DNA of 64,000 nucleotides from JABDCI01 sp964475835 (GTDB lineage: Bacteria > Verrucomicrobiota > Verrucomicrobiia > JABWAM01), in the NCBI GenBank assembly GCA_964475835.1, contig CAYYYL010000012.1, positions 14,986 through 78,985 on the forward strand. The letters are read 5' to 3'. Positions 13,527 through 22,858 of this stretch are shown here, piece by piece. The number at the start of each line of letters is the position of its first letter. Position 1 is the first letter of the stretch. The translations under genes and the position numbers were made by a program. Under the pieces are notes generated by a model. It made no database searches and was not told where the DNA came from. It saw only the letters and a program-made list of their open reading frames with translations.

Positions 13527-16009
13527 ATAACTTCACCCCCCGCGCCCAACAGGTTCTCGCTCTCGCACGCAAGGAGGCAGACCGATTCAACCACAACTAC
13601 GTGGGAACCGAGCATCTTCTGCTCGGAATCATCAAACTCGGTCAGGGTGTCGCCGTTAGCGTTCTCAACCGCCTCGGACTCGAACTTGAGACCGTTCGAA
13701 TGGAAGTGGAAAAACAAGTGGGCACCGGCCCCGACCAGAAAATGGTCGGAAACATCCCCTACACGCCTCGCGTCAAAAAGGTCCTCGCCCTCGCCAGCAA
13801 GGAGGCAAAAGCCCTCAACCACAGTTACGTGGGCACGGAACACATTCTGCTGGGCCTCCTCCGTGAAGGGGATGGCGTCGCCGCCCGCGTCTTGAAGAGC
13901 CTCGATGTCGACATCGAACGCGCCCGTCAGGAAATCCTTAAAGAGCTCGATCCCAATCTCCAGGAAAATGTGGAAAACGAGCCCATTGGCTCCGGTGCGC
14001 CCAAGGAGGAAAAAAAGGGGGAGGTCAAAACCCCCGCCCTCAAAGCCTTCGGACGCGATCTCAACGAGCTTGCCAAACAAAACAAACTCGATCCCATCAT
14101 CGGCCGCCGCAACGAAATCGAACGGGTCATTCAAATTCTCTGCCGCCGCACAAAGAACAACCCCGTTCTTATCGGTGAAGCCGGTGTGGGTAAAACCGCC
14201 ATCGTGGAGGGACTCGCCCAGGAAATCGTGGCGGGAAATATTCCAGAAATCCTTCGCGACAAACGCGTGGTCACCCTCGACCTCGCCCTCATGGTCGCCG
14301 GCACCAAATACCGCGGACAATTCGAGGAACGCATCAAGGCCGTGATGGAGGAAATCCGGAAAACCGGAAACGTCATTCTTTTCATCGACGAACTCCATAC
14401 CCTGGTGGGCGCAGGCTCGGCGGAAGGAACCATGGACGCCTCGAACATCATCAAACCCGCCCTCGCCCGCGGGGAACTGCAGTGCGTGGGCGCCACCACG
14501 ATGAACGAGTACCGGAAATACATCGAAAAAGATTCCGCCCTTGAACGCCGGTTCCAGATCGTCCGTGTGGAAGCCCCATCCGTGGAGGAAACCATCGAGA
14601 TTTTGAAGGGCCTCCGCCCCAAATACGAAGCCCATCACAAGGCCAAACTCACTGACGAAGCCCTTGAAGCCGCAACCCGACTCTCCGACCGTTATCTCAC
14701 AGGGCGCTTTCTTCCCGATAAAGCCATCGACGTCATGGACGAGGCAGGTGCTCGGGCACGAATCGGCGCCATGACCCGCCCCCCCGAGGTTAAGGATCTG
14801 GAGAAGGAGATCGAACAGATCAAAAATGAAAAGGAAAAGTCCATCAAGGGACAGGATTTTGAAAAAGCCGCCTCGCTCCGCGATCGGGAAAAGCAGACCC
14901 GCGAAAAAATCGAAAAGCTGATCGCGGAATGGAAAAACAAGCGCGAGGAGAAGGAAGTCGTCGTCACCGATGAGGATATCATGAACGTGATCGCCAAGGT
15001 CACGGGAATCCCCCTCACCCGCATGGAGAAGTCAGATTCCGAAAAACTGTTGAACATTGAGAACGAATTGCGGAGCATGGTCGTCGGTCAGGAGGAGGGC
15101 GTGGAGGCCATCTCCAAGGCTCTTCGCCGCTCCCGCGCCGACCTTCGCGATCCAAAACGTCCCATCGGCTCGTTCCTCTTCCTCGGCCCAACCGGCGTGG
15201 GAAAGACCCTGCTCGCCAAGGCCATGGCCGAAATCATGTTCGGCGATCGTGAAGCCCTCCTCCAATTCGACATGTCCGAATACATGGAGAAGTTCAATGT
15301 GTCGCGGCTCGTTGGTTCGCCTCCCGGCTACGTCGGCTACGAAGAGGGCGGACAGCTTTCAGAAGCGGTACGTCGCCGCCCCTATTGCGTGGTGCTCTTC
15401 GATGAAATCGAAAAAGCGCACCCCGACATCACCCATATTCTTCTTCAGATTCTTGAGGAGGGAAAATTGACCGATTCCCTCGGACGGAAAGTCGATTTCC
15501 GCAACACCATCATCATCCTCACATCGAACATCGGAGCCGATCTTCTCAAACGCCAGACCTCCATGGGATTTGGCGCCAGCTCCAATGACAGCTCCTACGA
15601 CAAGATGAAGGAGAAGATTCTTGAAGAGGCCAAGAAGCTCTTCAAACCGGAATTTATCAACCGACTCGATGACCTCATCGTCTTCCGCGCCCTGAACAAG
15701 GAAGATGTGATGAAAATCGTCGACATCGAATCCGCAAAGGTCACGAAGCGCCTCAAACAGCATCGGGAACTCACTCTCGAACTCTCAAAGGAGGCGAAGG
15801 AATTCCTTGTGGAAAAAGGCTACGATCCCGCCCTCGGAGCCCGTCCCCTGCGCCGGGCAATCGAACGGTTCCTGGAGGATCCCCTTGCCGAGGAAATTCT
15901 TAAGGGAAACATCCATGCCCACGATTCCATTGTCGTCTACCTGGCAAACGATCATTTGATCTTCAAACAGGCAGCCGACGCCCCACCCGCCCAAACCCCA
16001 CAAGGCTGA
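13523..16009 (+). CDS. clpC: ATP-dependent Clp protease ATP-binding subunit ClpC
   Basis: 828 residues. Double Clp-N repeat at about 1-145; each half has a GTEH motif (E30 and the matching glutamate near 104), the positions that dock phosphoarginine in Bacillus ClpC (E32/E106). First AAA+ module with Walker A GEAGVGKT at about 217; a short middle domain with a UVR-like coiled coil (KGQDFEKAASLRDREKQ); second AAA+ module with Walker A GPTGVGKT near 554; a ClpP-binding loop MGFG near 679; then ClpB_D2-small. The short middle domain and MGF loop separate it from ClpB. It would unfold arginine-phosphorylated proteins for ClpP. Start overlaps the mcsB stop (ATGA). No ClpP gene is in the window. 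Confidence 0.95.
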   Translation: MNNFTPRAQQVLALARKEADRFNHNYVGTEHLLLGIIKLGQGVAVSVLNRLGLELETVRMEVEKQVGTGPDQKMVGNIPYTPRVKKVLALASKEAKALNHSYVGTEHILLGLLREGDGVAARVLKSLDVDIERARQEILKELDPNLQENVENEPIGSGAPKEEKKGEVKTPALKAFGRDLNELAKQNKLDPIIGRRNEIERVIQILCRRTKNNPVLIGEAGVGKTAIVEGLAQEIVAGNIPEILRDKRVVTLDLALMVAGTKYRGQFEERIKAVMEEIRKTGNVILFIDELHTLVGAGSAEGTMDASNIIKPALARGELQCVGATTMNEYRKYIEKDSALERRFQIVRVEAPSVEETIEILKGLRPKYEAHHKAKLTDEALEAATRLSDRYLTGRFLPDKAIDVMDEAGARARIGAMTRPPEVKDLEKEIEQIKNEKEKSIKGQDFEKAASLRDREKQTREKIEKLIAEWKNKREEKEVVVTDEDIMNVIAKVTGIPLTRMEKSDSEKLLNIENELRSMVVGQEEGVEAISKALRRSRADLRDPKRPIGSFLFLGPTGVGKTLLAKAMAEIMFGDREALLQFDMSEYMEKFNVSRLVGSPPGYVGYEEGGQLSEAVRRRPYCVVLFDEIEKAHPDITHILLQILEEGKLTDSLGRKVDFRNTIIILTSNIGADLLKRQTSMGFGASSNDSSYDKMKEKILEEAKKLFKPEFINRLDDLIVFRALNKEDVMKIVDIESAKVTKRLKQHRELTLELSKEAKEFLVEKGYDPALGARPLRRAIERFLEDPLAEEILKGNIHAHDSIVVYLANDHLIFKQAADAPPAQTPQG

Positions 16010-16091
16010 TTCCAGGTTCTCCCGTTCTTCCCAGGCGAAGGCTGGTGATTCAGGCTTGCGGCATCCAAACTGCTCTGATAGGTGCTCCCAT

Positions 16092-16928
16092 ATGAACGAC
16101 CTCAAACCCGATGCCGTCGAATTCCAGTTTGATTTCAACGAGTGCGCCGTCCGGGACTTCTGTGAGGTGTTTCAAATCGATTCCGTCACCGCAAAGTACC
16201 TTTTTGAATACCGGCTAGAGTCAATGCATGTGTTCAAGTTTCAGCAGTTGCTGAAACTCAAGGGAATCACCGAGGAATCCTTGCAACACATTTCTGATCC
16301 TAAACCGGGCCTTGAACCCAATGTTGAATTGCAAAAATCCCTTCAGCTCGAAGGCGATAAACTAGTACCCCTCACCCAGCTCCTTGAAGCAGCTTGTGAG
16401 GCCACCGACGCCACAGGATGCCTTCTTACTACTCGCAGGGGCCAGAAAGTTGGTCAATTTCCAGAGGGCGATGCTCTATTTGATAAACTTGCCCCCCAGG
16501 TACCCGAATTCATCAATGTTACCCAGGATGATCTCCTTGAGTTGAAAAGCTCCCCTGCCAAAGTTCAAGTCACCCGGTTCGAAGCCAATGAATTGATTTT
16601 TGTCCCGGCGGGAGCCCTCTACCTCACCACCCTGATCGCACCCGGAAAAATCAAACCCGCCGCCCTCAAACTCTGGCAAACCATCGCAAACGAAATACGA
16701 AGACGCTATCCGCCGCGGGCTTATATCAATAATCATGCCTCCGCGACCGCAAACGACATCGCCTTTGATTGTCCCCAGTGCCACCTGCGCATCCTTATCG
16801 ACAAAGCTGGAGTCGACATGAATGTTCACTGTCCCCGTTGCAAGCTCAAGCTCACTGTGCCCCGCGAGACAACGTCCCTCTCGTCCTTTAAATCCGCGGA
16901 ACAGATGGGGCCCACCCGTTGGGCCTAG
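16092..16928 (+). CDS. Helix-hairpin / roadblock-like / zinc-ribbon protein, unknown role
   Basis: 278 residues from the ATG at 16092 (MNDLKPDAVEFQF); an in-frame ATG at 16056 adds 12 unlikely residues. Three parts are visible: a helical N-terminus (VTAKYLFEYRLESMHVFKFQ, then LLKLKGITEESLQHI) resembling a helix-hairpin-helix; a middle of about 120 residues (LTQLLEAACEATDATGCLLT to IANEIRRRYPP) with the alternation of a roadblock/LC7 domain; and a C-terminal zinc ribbon with paired CPQC and CPRC. It lies 82 nt after clpC on the same strand, possibly in the same message. Function unknown; the roadblock call is tentative. Confidence 0.6.
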   Translation: MNDLKPDAVEFQFDFNECAVRDFCEVFQIDSVTAKYLFEYRLESMHVFKFQQLLKLKGITEESLQHISDPKPGLEPNVELQKSLQLEGDKLVPLTQLLEAACEATDATGCLLTTRRGQKVGQFPEGDALFDKLAPQVPEFINVTQDDLLELKSSPAKVQVTRFEANELIFVPAGALYLTTLIAPGKIKPAALKLWQTIANEIRRRYPPRAYINNHASATANDIAFDCPQCHLRILIDKAGVDMNVHCPRCKLKLTVPRETTSLSSFKSAEQMGPTRWA

Positions 16929-17017
16929 AAAGCGTCTCCTCATCGGGAAGTTCATTTTTTCGAGCCGGCTTTCTGCCTTCCTGGTTTGAGTTGGCGGATA
17001 ACCTCTCTTGAGGTAGG

Positions 17018-18556
17018 ATGCTGCCGATGGATGAGCCCGAAACCACGCTCACGGATGCCCCTCCTCGCCAGTTGATGGAATCAAAAATGACGCCCATGGG
17101 ATCGCCGTTGGAACCCAAAAAAGAGAAACATCCCGGAGAGACCGTCCTCATCCTTCTGCTCGCGGTTTACTGCATCACCTTTTTCACCTGGACACCCTTC
17201 CGAAAGGTGAATGAGCTCGCCTTTCGCACTCTCCTAAATCCCTTACGAACCTATCTTCCATCAGGACCTCAAACCGAACCTCCTTCCACCTCTTCAACCA
17301 AACTCGCCGAACGTGCGCGAAGCATGGAGTTCCGGATTCAGGAATTTCGAATCCATGCCGCTTCCCTCGAAACGTGGCTGAATGAATGGAAATGCAGCCC
17401 CCTTGAAGAAGTCACGCTCCTGCGTTTCCTCCTGACTCAACTTCCGGAGGCGGGAACACGCGAAGCGGCGGCAGGACAACGAAAGGATGTCGTTCAAGCC
17501 ATCACCATCCTCTCCTCAAGGATTCGAAAAAGTCAGCCCGACAATGCGTTTTCCTATCTCGCCGACGCCCTCGTCCTATTCTATCTCGGGCAGGATGGCC
17601 AGGCGATCCAGGCACTCCGTCAGGGCCAGCAAGGTCCCCACATGAATCTTGGCCTGGACGAGCTCAATCGCTCCGAGCTCTCCCTCTGGCGCCAGGAGAA
17701 ACACGGGAGGTCTCCCTTCCCAGTCCCTCCCCGTCATTGGAATCTGGATCTGGAACGCCCCCTCCAGGCTCTCAGTAGGGGACTTCTGATTCAGGAAAAA
17801 ACCCTCCTCCAGAAATATAATTTCGAGCGGGGCATTGATCTCACTATGGTCCATCTCGGACTTGCCGCCCAGCTTTCCGAAAGCGCATGGAATCCATCCG
17901 ATTTCGCCACCGCCCACGCCATGGCCCGACGAGCCCTTGAACCCTACTGGACCGCGGGACCTCCCTATCCCGATCTTCAGACCCTGGCCCGGAATTTTTA
18001 TAATTTTCTGGATGATCAGGGCGACCGCCTCTCCTCTTCCAAAATCAAAGCTTGGAGCGAAAATTGGGAGAGCCAACAGCGCTCAATCAAACAGAATCTT
18101 CGGCACTGGAGAAGGGCCCAGGCCCTCGCCGTATGGAATGTATCCAGCGTCGCTTCCAGCGTTTTCCTACAAACCTGCAGCTTTCTTCTGGTATGGCTGA
18201 CTCTCCTCCTGTTTCCCCGCCCCCCATCCCCCTCCAATCCCATCACCCGATTCAAATTTCAAAGCATGACCCTTTTCGTGATTCCGATCCTCTGGGCGTT
18301 TCTTGGCTGGCCCCCAGGCACCAACTACCTGATCGCCGGCACCTGTCTGACCTGGCTCATGTGGAGCGTTGTTGCCCTCTCCCAGAAGCAAAACAATGAA
18401 ACTTTTGTATTACGTGGACAGCTCGTTCAAAGCTTGCTCCTACTCCTCATCACCCTGACCCTCATCACGACCACGGCAACCGGGGCGTGGATCTTCCGGG
18501 AACAGGTTTTTCAGAAAATCGCAGTTTCCGGATGGACCCGATCGCTCATGGACTAG
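17018..18556 (+). CDS. Large membrane protein of unknown function
   Basis: 512 residues starting after an AGGTAGG-type ribosome site; a second ATG lies three codons in. A proline-rich cytoplasmic N-terminus leads to one membrane segment (TVLILLLAVYCITFFTW, about 42-58). A long helical soluble region of about 300 residues follows, with TPR-like spacing (DNAFSYLADALVLFYLGQDG, RALEPYW). Three or four membrane helices lie at the C-terminus (VFLQTCSFLLVWLTLLLF, MTLFVIPILWAFLGW, LLLLLITLTLITTTATGA). No family is recognised. It ends 11 nt inside the convergent secreted-protein gene. Confidence 0.6.
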   Translation: MLPMDEPETTLTDAPPRQLMESKMTPMGSPLEPKKEKHPGETVLILLLAVYCITFFTWTPFRKVNELAFRTLLNPLRTYLPSGPQTEPPSTSSTKLAERARSMEFRIQEFRIHAASLETWLNEWKCSPLEEVTLLRFLLTQLPEAGTREAAAGQRKDVVQAITILSSRIRKSQPDNAFSYLADALVLFYLGQDGQAIQALRQGQQGPHMNLGLDELNRSELSLWRQEKHGRSPFPVPPRHWNLDLERPLQALSRGLLIQEKTLLQKYNFERGIDLTMVHLGLAAQLSESAWNPSDFATAHAMARRALEPYWTAGPPYPDLQTLARNFYNFLDDQGDRLSSSKIKAWSENWESQQRSIKQNLRHWRRAQALAVWNVSSVASSVFLQTCSFLLVWLTLLLFPRPPSPSNPITRFKFQSMTLFVIPILWAFLGWPPGTNYLIAGTCLTWLMWSVVALSQKQNNETFVLRGQLVQSLLLLLITLTLITTTATGAWIFREQVFQKIAVSGWTRSLMD

Positions 18557-19049
18557 GAGCGTCCATCGACGTCACCCTCGACACCCTTCCATCGAAGAGC
18601 TCTCCCACCTTGTCATCGACAAAAATGTCGATCAACCGCCATTTGTCACCCGGACGATAGTAACTGAAACGCCACCTCAATGGAAAATTTTCCGACCAGC
18701 TGAGGCATACTACCTGCATCAAACTCATTCCCACGCGCTTCTGTTCGATGATCTCAAACCCAAGAATCGGACCATAGGTTCCCACAGCGTCGTGCGTCTG
18801 CTTCTTTAAGGCCTTCACCTCATCTTCGCGGCCCTTGATTTTCGTATTGGTGAGAACCACGTCATACGCGGCATCCACCTTGTCTGCTTTTAATAAGCCA
18901 AAGAAATCTGTGATCGCCTTCTGAATCTCCGGGGGAGGTGGTGGTGGTGCCGCCTGAGAACTTCCTGAAGTTAGTCCAAAAACAAGTGCCAAAAACAATA
19001 GCCTGAGGCCGAAACATGGGTGAAATACAGGTCGAACCATATTCCCCAT
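18546..19049 (-). CDS. Small secreted protein, DUF-like
   Basis: About 167 residues from the ATG at 19049 (another at 19040), chosen because it puts LRLLFLALVFGLTSGSSQA at the N-terminus as a signal peptide. A run of prolines follows, then a compact alpha/beta domain: IQKAITDFFGLLKADKVDAA at the start, RWRFSYYRPGDKWRLIDIFV at the end. The layout resembles NTF2-like periplasmic proteins (SnoaL/DUF4440 type), but no motif settles this. It is convergent with, and overlaps by 11 nt, the membrane-protein gene. The next gene upstream on its strand, GHL10, ends 53 nt away. Confidence 0.55.
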   Translation of the reverse strand: MGNMVRPVFHPCFGLRLLFLALVFGLTSGSSQAAPPPPPPEIQKAITDFFGLLKADKVDAAYDVVLTNTKIKGREDEVKALKKQTHDAVGTYGPILGFEIIEQKRVGMSLMQVVCLSWSENFPLRWRFSYYRPGDKWRLIDIFVDDKVGELFDGRVSRVTSMDAPSP

Positions 19050-19102
19050 GTTCCCACGCAACCCTGCAATGACAAGAGAAAACCGAACGATTACCAAATT
19101 GA

Positions 19103-20221
19103 CTAATTTGCAATTTCGGTGAGAAAACCCGTATGCCGCACCTGATCGTAGTTGTAGAGAACATAACCGGACATGCCCGCATCACGACAAAGGGCAATTT
19201 GCTGGTTCATCTGGGAAGGGCGGTCCAAAAGATAGGAACCAATTCCTGCATAAATCGGCACCCGTCCATTCACAAGCCGCCGCTGCTTTTCAAGCCATCG
19301 GACAAATTGATTATTGTCCGTCGTATAGTTCATCGGCACGACGAAATCGAGATATCCATCCTCCACCCAGCTCAACCAATCCTGGGCGTATTCATCCAAG
19401 GCCACGTCTGGACTGTGCCAAACCGCTGCCGACACCTTGACCGCGGGGTTGGCCCGACGCACCGCCACGCTCACATCCCGAACCACCGACGAAATCAAAT
19501 CCGTCCTCCATCGATGATAAGTCTCCCGATACTTTCCACGGGTGACATCCGAAGGCCAGTTCTTGACCTTGATCCCTTTTGCCTGCTCAAAAGCAGCCCG
19601 GGATGAGGCACAATAATCCACATTGGCACTGAAATATCGGATATAATCAAATTGCACCCCACTGAGATCATATTTGCTTACCAATTCCACCATCGCCCGT
19701 TGCTCGAGTTCACGATTTGAAGCCAACGCCGGGGTCCGGACAGGAACATTGTAAGTCGGTCGCAAAGCCCTCCCTTTTGCATCCCTCATCACTTTTCCTG
19801 TCTTGATGGCCGTCTCCACTTCCGACCGGGGAGCATAATGCATCATAAAACAAACGTGCCACGCGTGAATCTGAAGTCCATATTTGCGACCCGCCGCAAC
19901 GTAAGCGGCCGCGAAATCCTGATCCGTTCCCGGAGCCGTCGGGAGAACCGAACTCGGATAGTAAGCCGCTCCCGCAGAGCTCAAACGCACAAAAACCGCA
20001 TTAAACCCAGCATCCTTCAACGTACGAACCACCTCATCAGGATCAAACAGCCTGGGATCATATACCCATGCTCCTCGAAACTCCCGGGAAGGGGATGATG
20101 CCTTTGAGCGGGTAGCCCCCACCCAACGGCCCGATTCTGCTGTCGATCCTGTTTGCGCCGTCTCACACGAGGTGAGAAGTAGGACCGCCAGAAGAACAAA
20201 GGTGGTAAATCCAAGTTTCAT
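19103..20221 (-). CDS. Glycosyl-hydrolase-like 10 (GHL10/DUF187) lipoprotein
   Basis: 372 residues with a lipoprotein signal peptide (FVLLAVLLLTSCETAQ; lipobox LTSC). The mature part starts REFRGAWVYDPRLFDPDEVV and shows a TIM-barrel pattern: GFNAVFVRLSSAGAAYYPS, GLQIHAWHVCFMMHY, LSGVQFDYIRYF, VKVSAAVWHSPDVALDEYAQ, DFVVPMNYTTDNNQF. These are hallmarks of the GHL10 family (YngK/FenI-like), predicted glycosidases acting on peptidoglycan or other periplasmic polymers. The catalytic acid in QFDYIRY is retained. Activity and substrate remain unproven for the family. Confidence 0.85.
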   Translation of the reverse strand: MKLGFTTFVLLAVLLLTSCETAQTGSTAESGRWVGATRSKASSPSREFRGAWVYDPRLFDPDEVVRTLKDAGFNAVFVRLSSAGAAYYPSSVLPTAPGTDQDFAAAYVAAGRKYGLQIHAWHVCFMMHYAPRSEVETAIKTGKVMRDAKGRALRPTYNVPVRTPALASNRELEQRAMVELVSKYDLSGVQFDYIRYFSANVDYCASSRAAFEQAKGIKVKNWPSDVTRGKYRETYHRWRTDLISSVVRDVSVAVRRANPAVKVSAAVWHSPDVALDEYAQDWLSWVEDGYLDFVVPMNYTTDNNQFVRWLEKQRRLVNGRVPIYAGIGSYLLDRPSQMNQQIALCRDAGMSGYVLYNYDQVRHTGFLTEIAN

Positions 20222-20308
20222 TCTTTACTTAAGGAATCGGCACAATATCCGCCAATGTTACCTGCAACTTGGTCTTCCGTCCTTGGATGGACCTGCCAAA
20301 TGGCCAAA

Positions 20309-20575
20309 TCATTGACGTGAAGGCTTTGGCGCGAAATCGCTGATGACACAGACATCGCCAAGGACCTCAACCTCCCCTGGAAGGCGAAATTGCCTGGGCT
20401 TATCCTTCAAAAGCAACCTCTCAAGCCCCGAGCGCGGACTCAGATTCTCAAGACCTTCAACAATTTCAATCGGTCCCGAAAGGAGAATACCAAATTTTCG
20501 AGCTGATTTTTTCAAGTTTGCAAACTTGCCGATCTTGATCTTCTTTTTTTCGATGAGGAATTCGACGGTAGGCAT
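20309..20575 (-). CDS. Ferredoxin-fold protein lacking the 2Fe-2S cysteines
   Basis: 88 residues. The start MPTVEFLIEKKKIKIGKFAN and the following LKKSARKFGI match the first beta-hairpin and helix of short plant-type ferredoxins found in PVC bacteria. The end (LSPRSGLERLLLKDKPRQFR, then LPGEVEVLGDVCVI) matches their C-terminal half, where RLACQxxVxGD is usual. Here RLAC has become RLPG, and the CxxxxCxxC loop is replaced by GILLSGPIEIVEG, so no cluster ligand remains; the single cysteine (GDVCV) is elsewhere. It is divergent from lnt. Ferredoxin ancestry is inferred from pattern only. Confidence 0.5.
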   Translation of the reverse strand: MPTVEFLIEKKKIKIGKFANLKKSARKFGILLSGPIEIVEGLENLSPRSGLERLLLKDKPRQFRLPGEVEVLGDVCVISDFAPKPSRQ

Positions 20576-20681
20576 GGAAACAACGCTTCAAGAATTAAGC
20601 CAGCATTGAGTCCGGCGCAACTCCGGAATTCGATTTCTTTTCTGCATTGACGCCTCCCATCCCGGATTCCACCTTCGCTGG

Positions 20682-22262
20682 ATGAACCCCGCATTGCTGC
20701 TTCCATGGGTCGCTGCCACGACTTCAGGCGTCATGATGGCCCTCAGCTTCGAACCGTGGAACTTAAGCGCCCTGGCTTGGTTCGCTTGGATTCCTCTTCT
20801 CAGCCAGCTGATGCGATCAACGGATAACCAAGCCCGCCCCAGGCCCACCCCCTTTTCCCTGGGCTGGCTCGCCGGAGTCACCTTCTGGTTGATTTCAATC
20901 TTCTGGATCCGACACGTCTCCTGGCTGGGAATGATGGGTCTTTCGATGTTTCTCGCCCTCTATTTCGCCATATGGAGCCATTTTGTGGCAGCCGCGCGCA
21001 CACGCTGGCCGGACATTCGTGGACTTACCCATGTTGGTATCGCCCTCCTAAGCGCATCCTCCTGGGTCGTCTTGGAATGGTTTCGTGGTTGGGTTTTGGG
21101 GGGATTCCCATGGAACACCGCAGCCGTCAGCCAGGTCCGAAACATTGCCCTCATTCAAATCGTATCCTGGACGGGAACCCATGGCCTTTCGTTCGTCATC
21201 CTCTTTTTCAACACCGCTCTATGGCTCGCCTGGTGCCGCATGCGACACGAACGCTTTGGCTCCCGAACCTGGCGGTATGAGTTCTCCCTCGCACTCTTCC
21301 TTGTGGTCTCCCTTTCCCTCACGGGAATCCGAATCCTTCTTCTGAGACAACCATCCCCCCATGCACGCACCCTCAAAGTCGCCCTGATTCAACCGAATAT
21401 ACCCCAGGATGTGAAGTTCGAGGCCCTCAGTCTTTCGAGACAACTTCAGAGATTGGAGGACCTCACCCGGCAGGCGGCCGTATTCCACCCGGATCTGATT
21501 TTGTGGCCGGAAACCGCCCTCGTGGATCCGCCCACCACCCACACCACGATCCAACAATGGCTCCAACGACTATTGCTTGCGATCCGAACGCCCATCCTTC
21601 TCGGTTGCACAGATGAAATTGTGGATCAGGCACCAGGCGAAAAAAAATCAAACCCCACCTACTTTAATGCGGCTGCCTTCGCCCGCCCAGGCGCTCCACT
21701 TGGCCCCCTTTACCACAAACTTCATCTGGTACCCTTCGGAGAATATATTCCTTTCGAACAAATCCTTCCTTGGATGAGATTCCTGACCCCCATTTCAGTT
21801 AACATGTCACCTGGCAAGCAATCAGTCCTGTTTCCCTTCGAAAAGGAACATCTCGGAGTGTTGATTTGCTTTGAAGATACCTTCCCAAGCCTGGCCCGAA
21901 ACTTGAGTTTGCAGGGAGCCGACGTCTTCGTGAACCTCACCAACGATGCATGGTTTAAAACCTCACCCGGCGCGGCCATGCATGCCGCAAACGCGGTGAT
22001 GCGATGCGTGGAAACCCGGCGTCCCATGTTGCGTTGCACCAATCACGGCCTCACCCTGACGATCAGCCCCTACGGACAAATCCTGGATTCTTTTGAACCG
22101 TTTCAAACAGGCTACAAGTGCACCAACCTGACTCTGGATCCTGACAAGCCCATGACCTTTTATACCCTTCACGGTGACTGGTTCGCATATGCCTGCATGG
22201 GCCCTGTCGTTTTTGGGCTGATCTTTCTCCTGAGGTATCGTAAACAAACGAGCAAGCCATGA
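20682..22262 (+). CDS. lnt: Apolipoprotein N-acyltransferase
   Basis: 526 residues with six to seven N-terminal membrane helices, then a periplasmic nitrilase (CN_hydrolase) domain and a final helix. The catalytic triad is visible: E277 in LWPETAL, K346 in YHKLHLVPFGEYIPF, and C396 in LICFEDTFP, which correspond to E267/K335/C387 of E. coli Lnt. Downstream NLTNDAWFKTSPGAAMHAAN is also typical. It N-acylates the lipid-modified cysteine of lipoproteins, consistent with several lipobox proteins in this window. The stop overlaps the pgsA start (ATGA). Confidence 0.95.
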   Translation: MNPALLLPWVAATTSGVMMALSFEPWNLSALAWFAWIPLLSQLMRSTDNQARPRPTPFSLGWLAGVTFWLISIFWIRHVSWLGMMGLSMFLALYFAIWSHFVAAARTRWPDIRGLTHVGIALLSASSWVVLEWFRGWVLGGFPWNTAAVSQVRNIALIQIVSWTGTHGLSFVILFFNTALWLAWCRMRHERFGSRTWRYEFSLALFLVVSLSLTGIRILLLRQPSPHARTLKVALIQPNIPQDVKFEALSLSRQLQRLEDLTRQAAVFHPDLILWPETALVDPPTTHTTIQQWLQRLLLAIRTPILLGCTDEIVDQAPGEKKSNPTYFNAAAFARPGAPLGPLYHKLHLVPFGEYIPFEQILPWMRFLTPISVNMSPGKQSVLFPFEKEHLGVLICFEDTFPSLARNLSLQGADVFVNLTNDAWFKTSPGAAMHAANAVMRCVETRRPMLRCTNHGLTLTISPYGQILDSFEPFQTGYKCTNLTLDPDKPMTFYTLHGDWFAYACMGPVVFGLIFLLRYRKQTSKP

Positions 22263-22858
22263 CCCTTGCCAACATTGTCACGCTGACCCGGATCGGACTT
22301 ATTCCGTGTTTTGTGGTTGCCGTCGTTTACTATGCTCAAAGCGTCAAACTTGGCATGCCTAATCCATGGCAACACACGCTCGCAGTCACTTTTTTCGTCA
22401 TCGCCGCCTCGACGGATGCCCTCGACGGCTACCTCGCCCGTCGATTAAATCAGAAAAGCCGGTTTGGCAGCATTCTCGATCCCATCGCCGACAAAGCCCT
22501 TCTCCTCACCTCCATCGGCCTTCTCAGCTGGAATCATGGAGATGCGTTCGACCAACTCCCACTCTGGTTTCCGATCGTCATTTTGAGTCGCGACGTCATT
22601 GTCGTGCTCGGAGTTGTCATTGTCTTCATGATGGGCAAGGGCTTTGACATCGAACCCCATTGGATTGGAAAAGTGGCCACCGTCCTTCAGATGATCACCG
22701 CCGGACTTGTTCTCGTTCGGGTCCCCGAGGGGTACTGGACGACCCCCATGTGGATTTCAGGAGTTCTCACCGTGGTTTCAGGCATCATCTACGTTATCGA
22801 GGGAAGTCGGAAAATGACCCATGACGACCTCCATCAATCGGGCCGCTCCCGATCGTAA
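22259..22858 (+). CDS. pgsA: CDP-diacylglycerol-glycerol-3-phosphate 3-phosphatidyltransferase
   Basis: 199 residues with four to five membrane helices. The CDP-alcohol phosphotransferase motif DG-x2-AR-x8-G-x3-D-x3-D is intact in ALDGYLARRL with FGSILDPIADK. The N-terminus NIVTLTRIGLIP is typical of PgsA. It makes phosphatidylglycerol phosphate, precursor of the PG that donates the diacylglyceryl group to lipoproteins, so its coupling to lnt (ATGA overlap) makes functional sense. Its 3' end overlaps the convergent DUF3108 gene by 25 nt. Another CDP-alcohol phosphatidyltransferase (e.g. cardiolipin synthase type) is possible but less likely. Confidence 0.88.
   Translation: MTLANIVTLTRIGLIPCFVVAVVYYAQSVKLGMPNPWQHTLAVTFFVIAASTDALDGYLARRLNQKSRFGSILDPIADKALLLTSIGLLSWNHGDAFDQLPLWFPIVILSRDVIVVLGVVIVFMMGKGFDIEPHWIGKVATVLQMITAGLVLVRVPEGYWTTPMWISGVLTVVSGIIYVIEGSRKMTHDDLHQSGRSRS

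Noticed and set aside
13436..14638. 400-codon minus-strand frame opposite clpC
   Set aside because: Shadow of ClpC; no start signal or domain.
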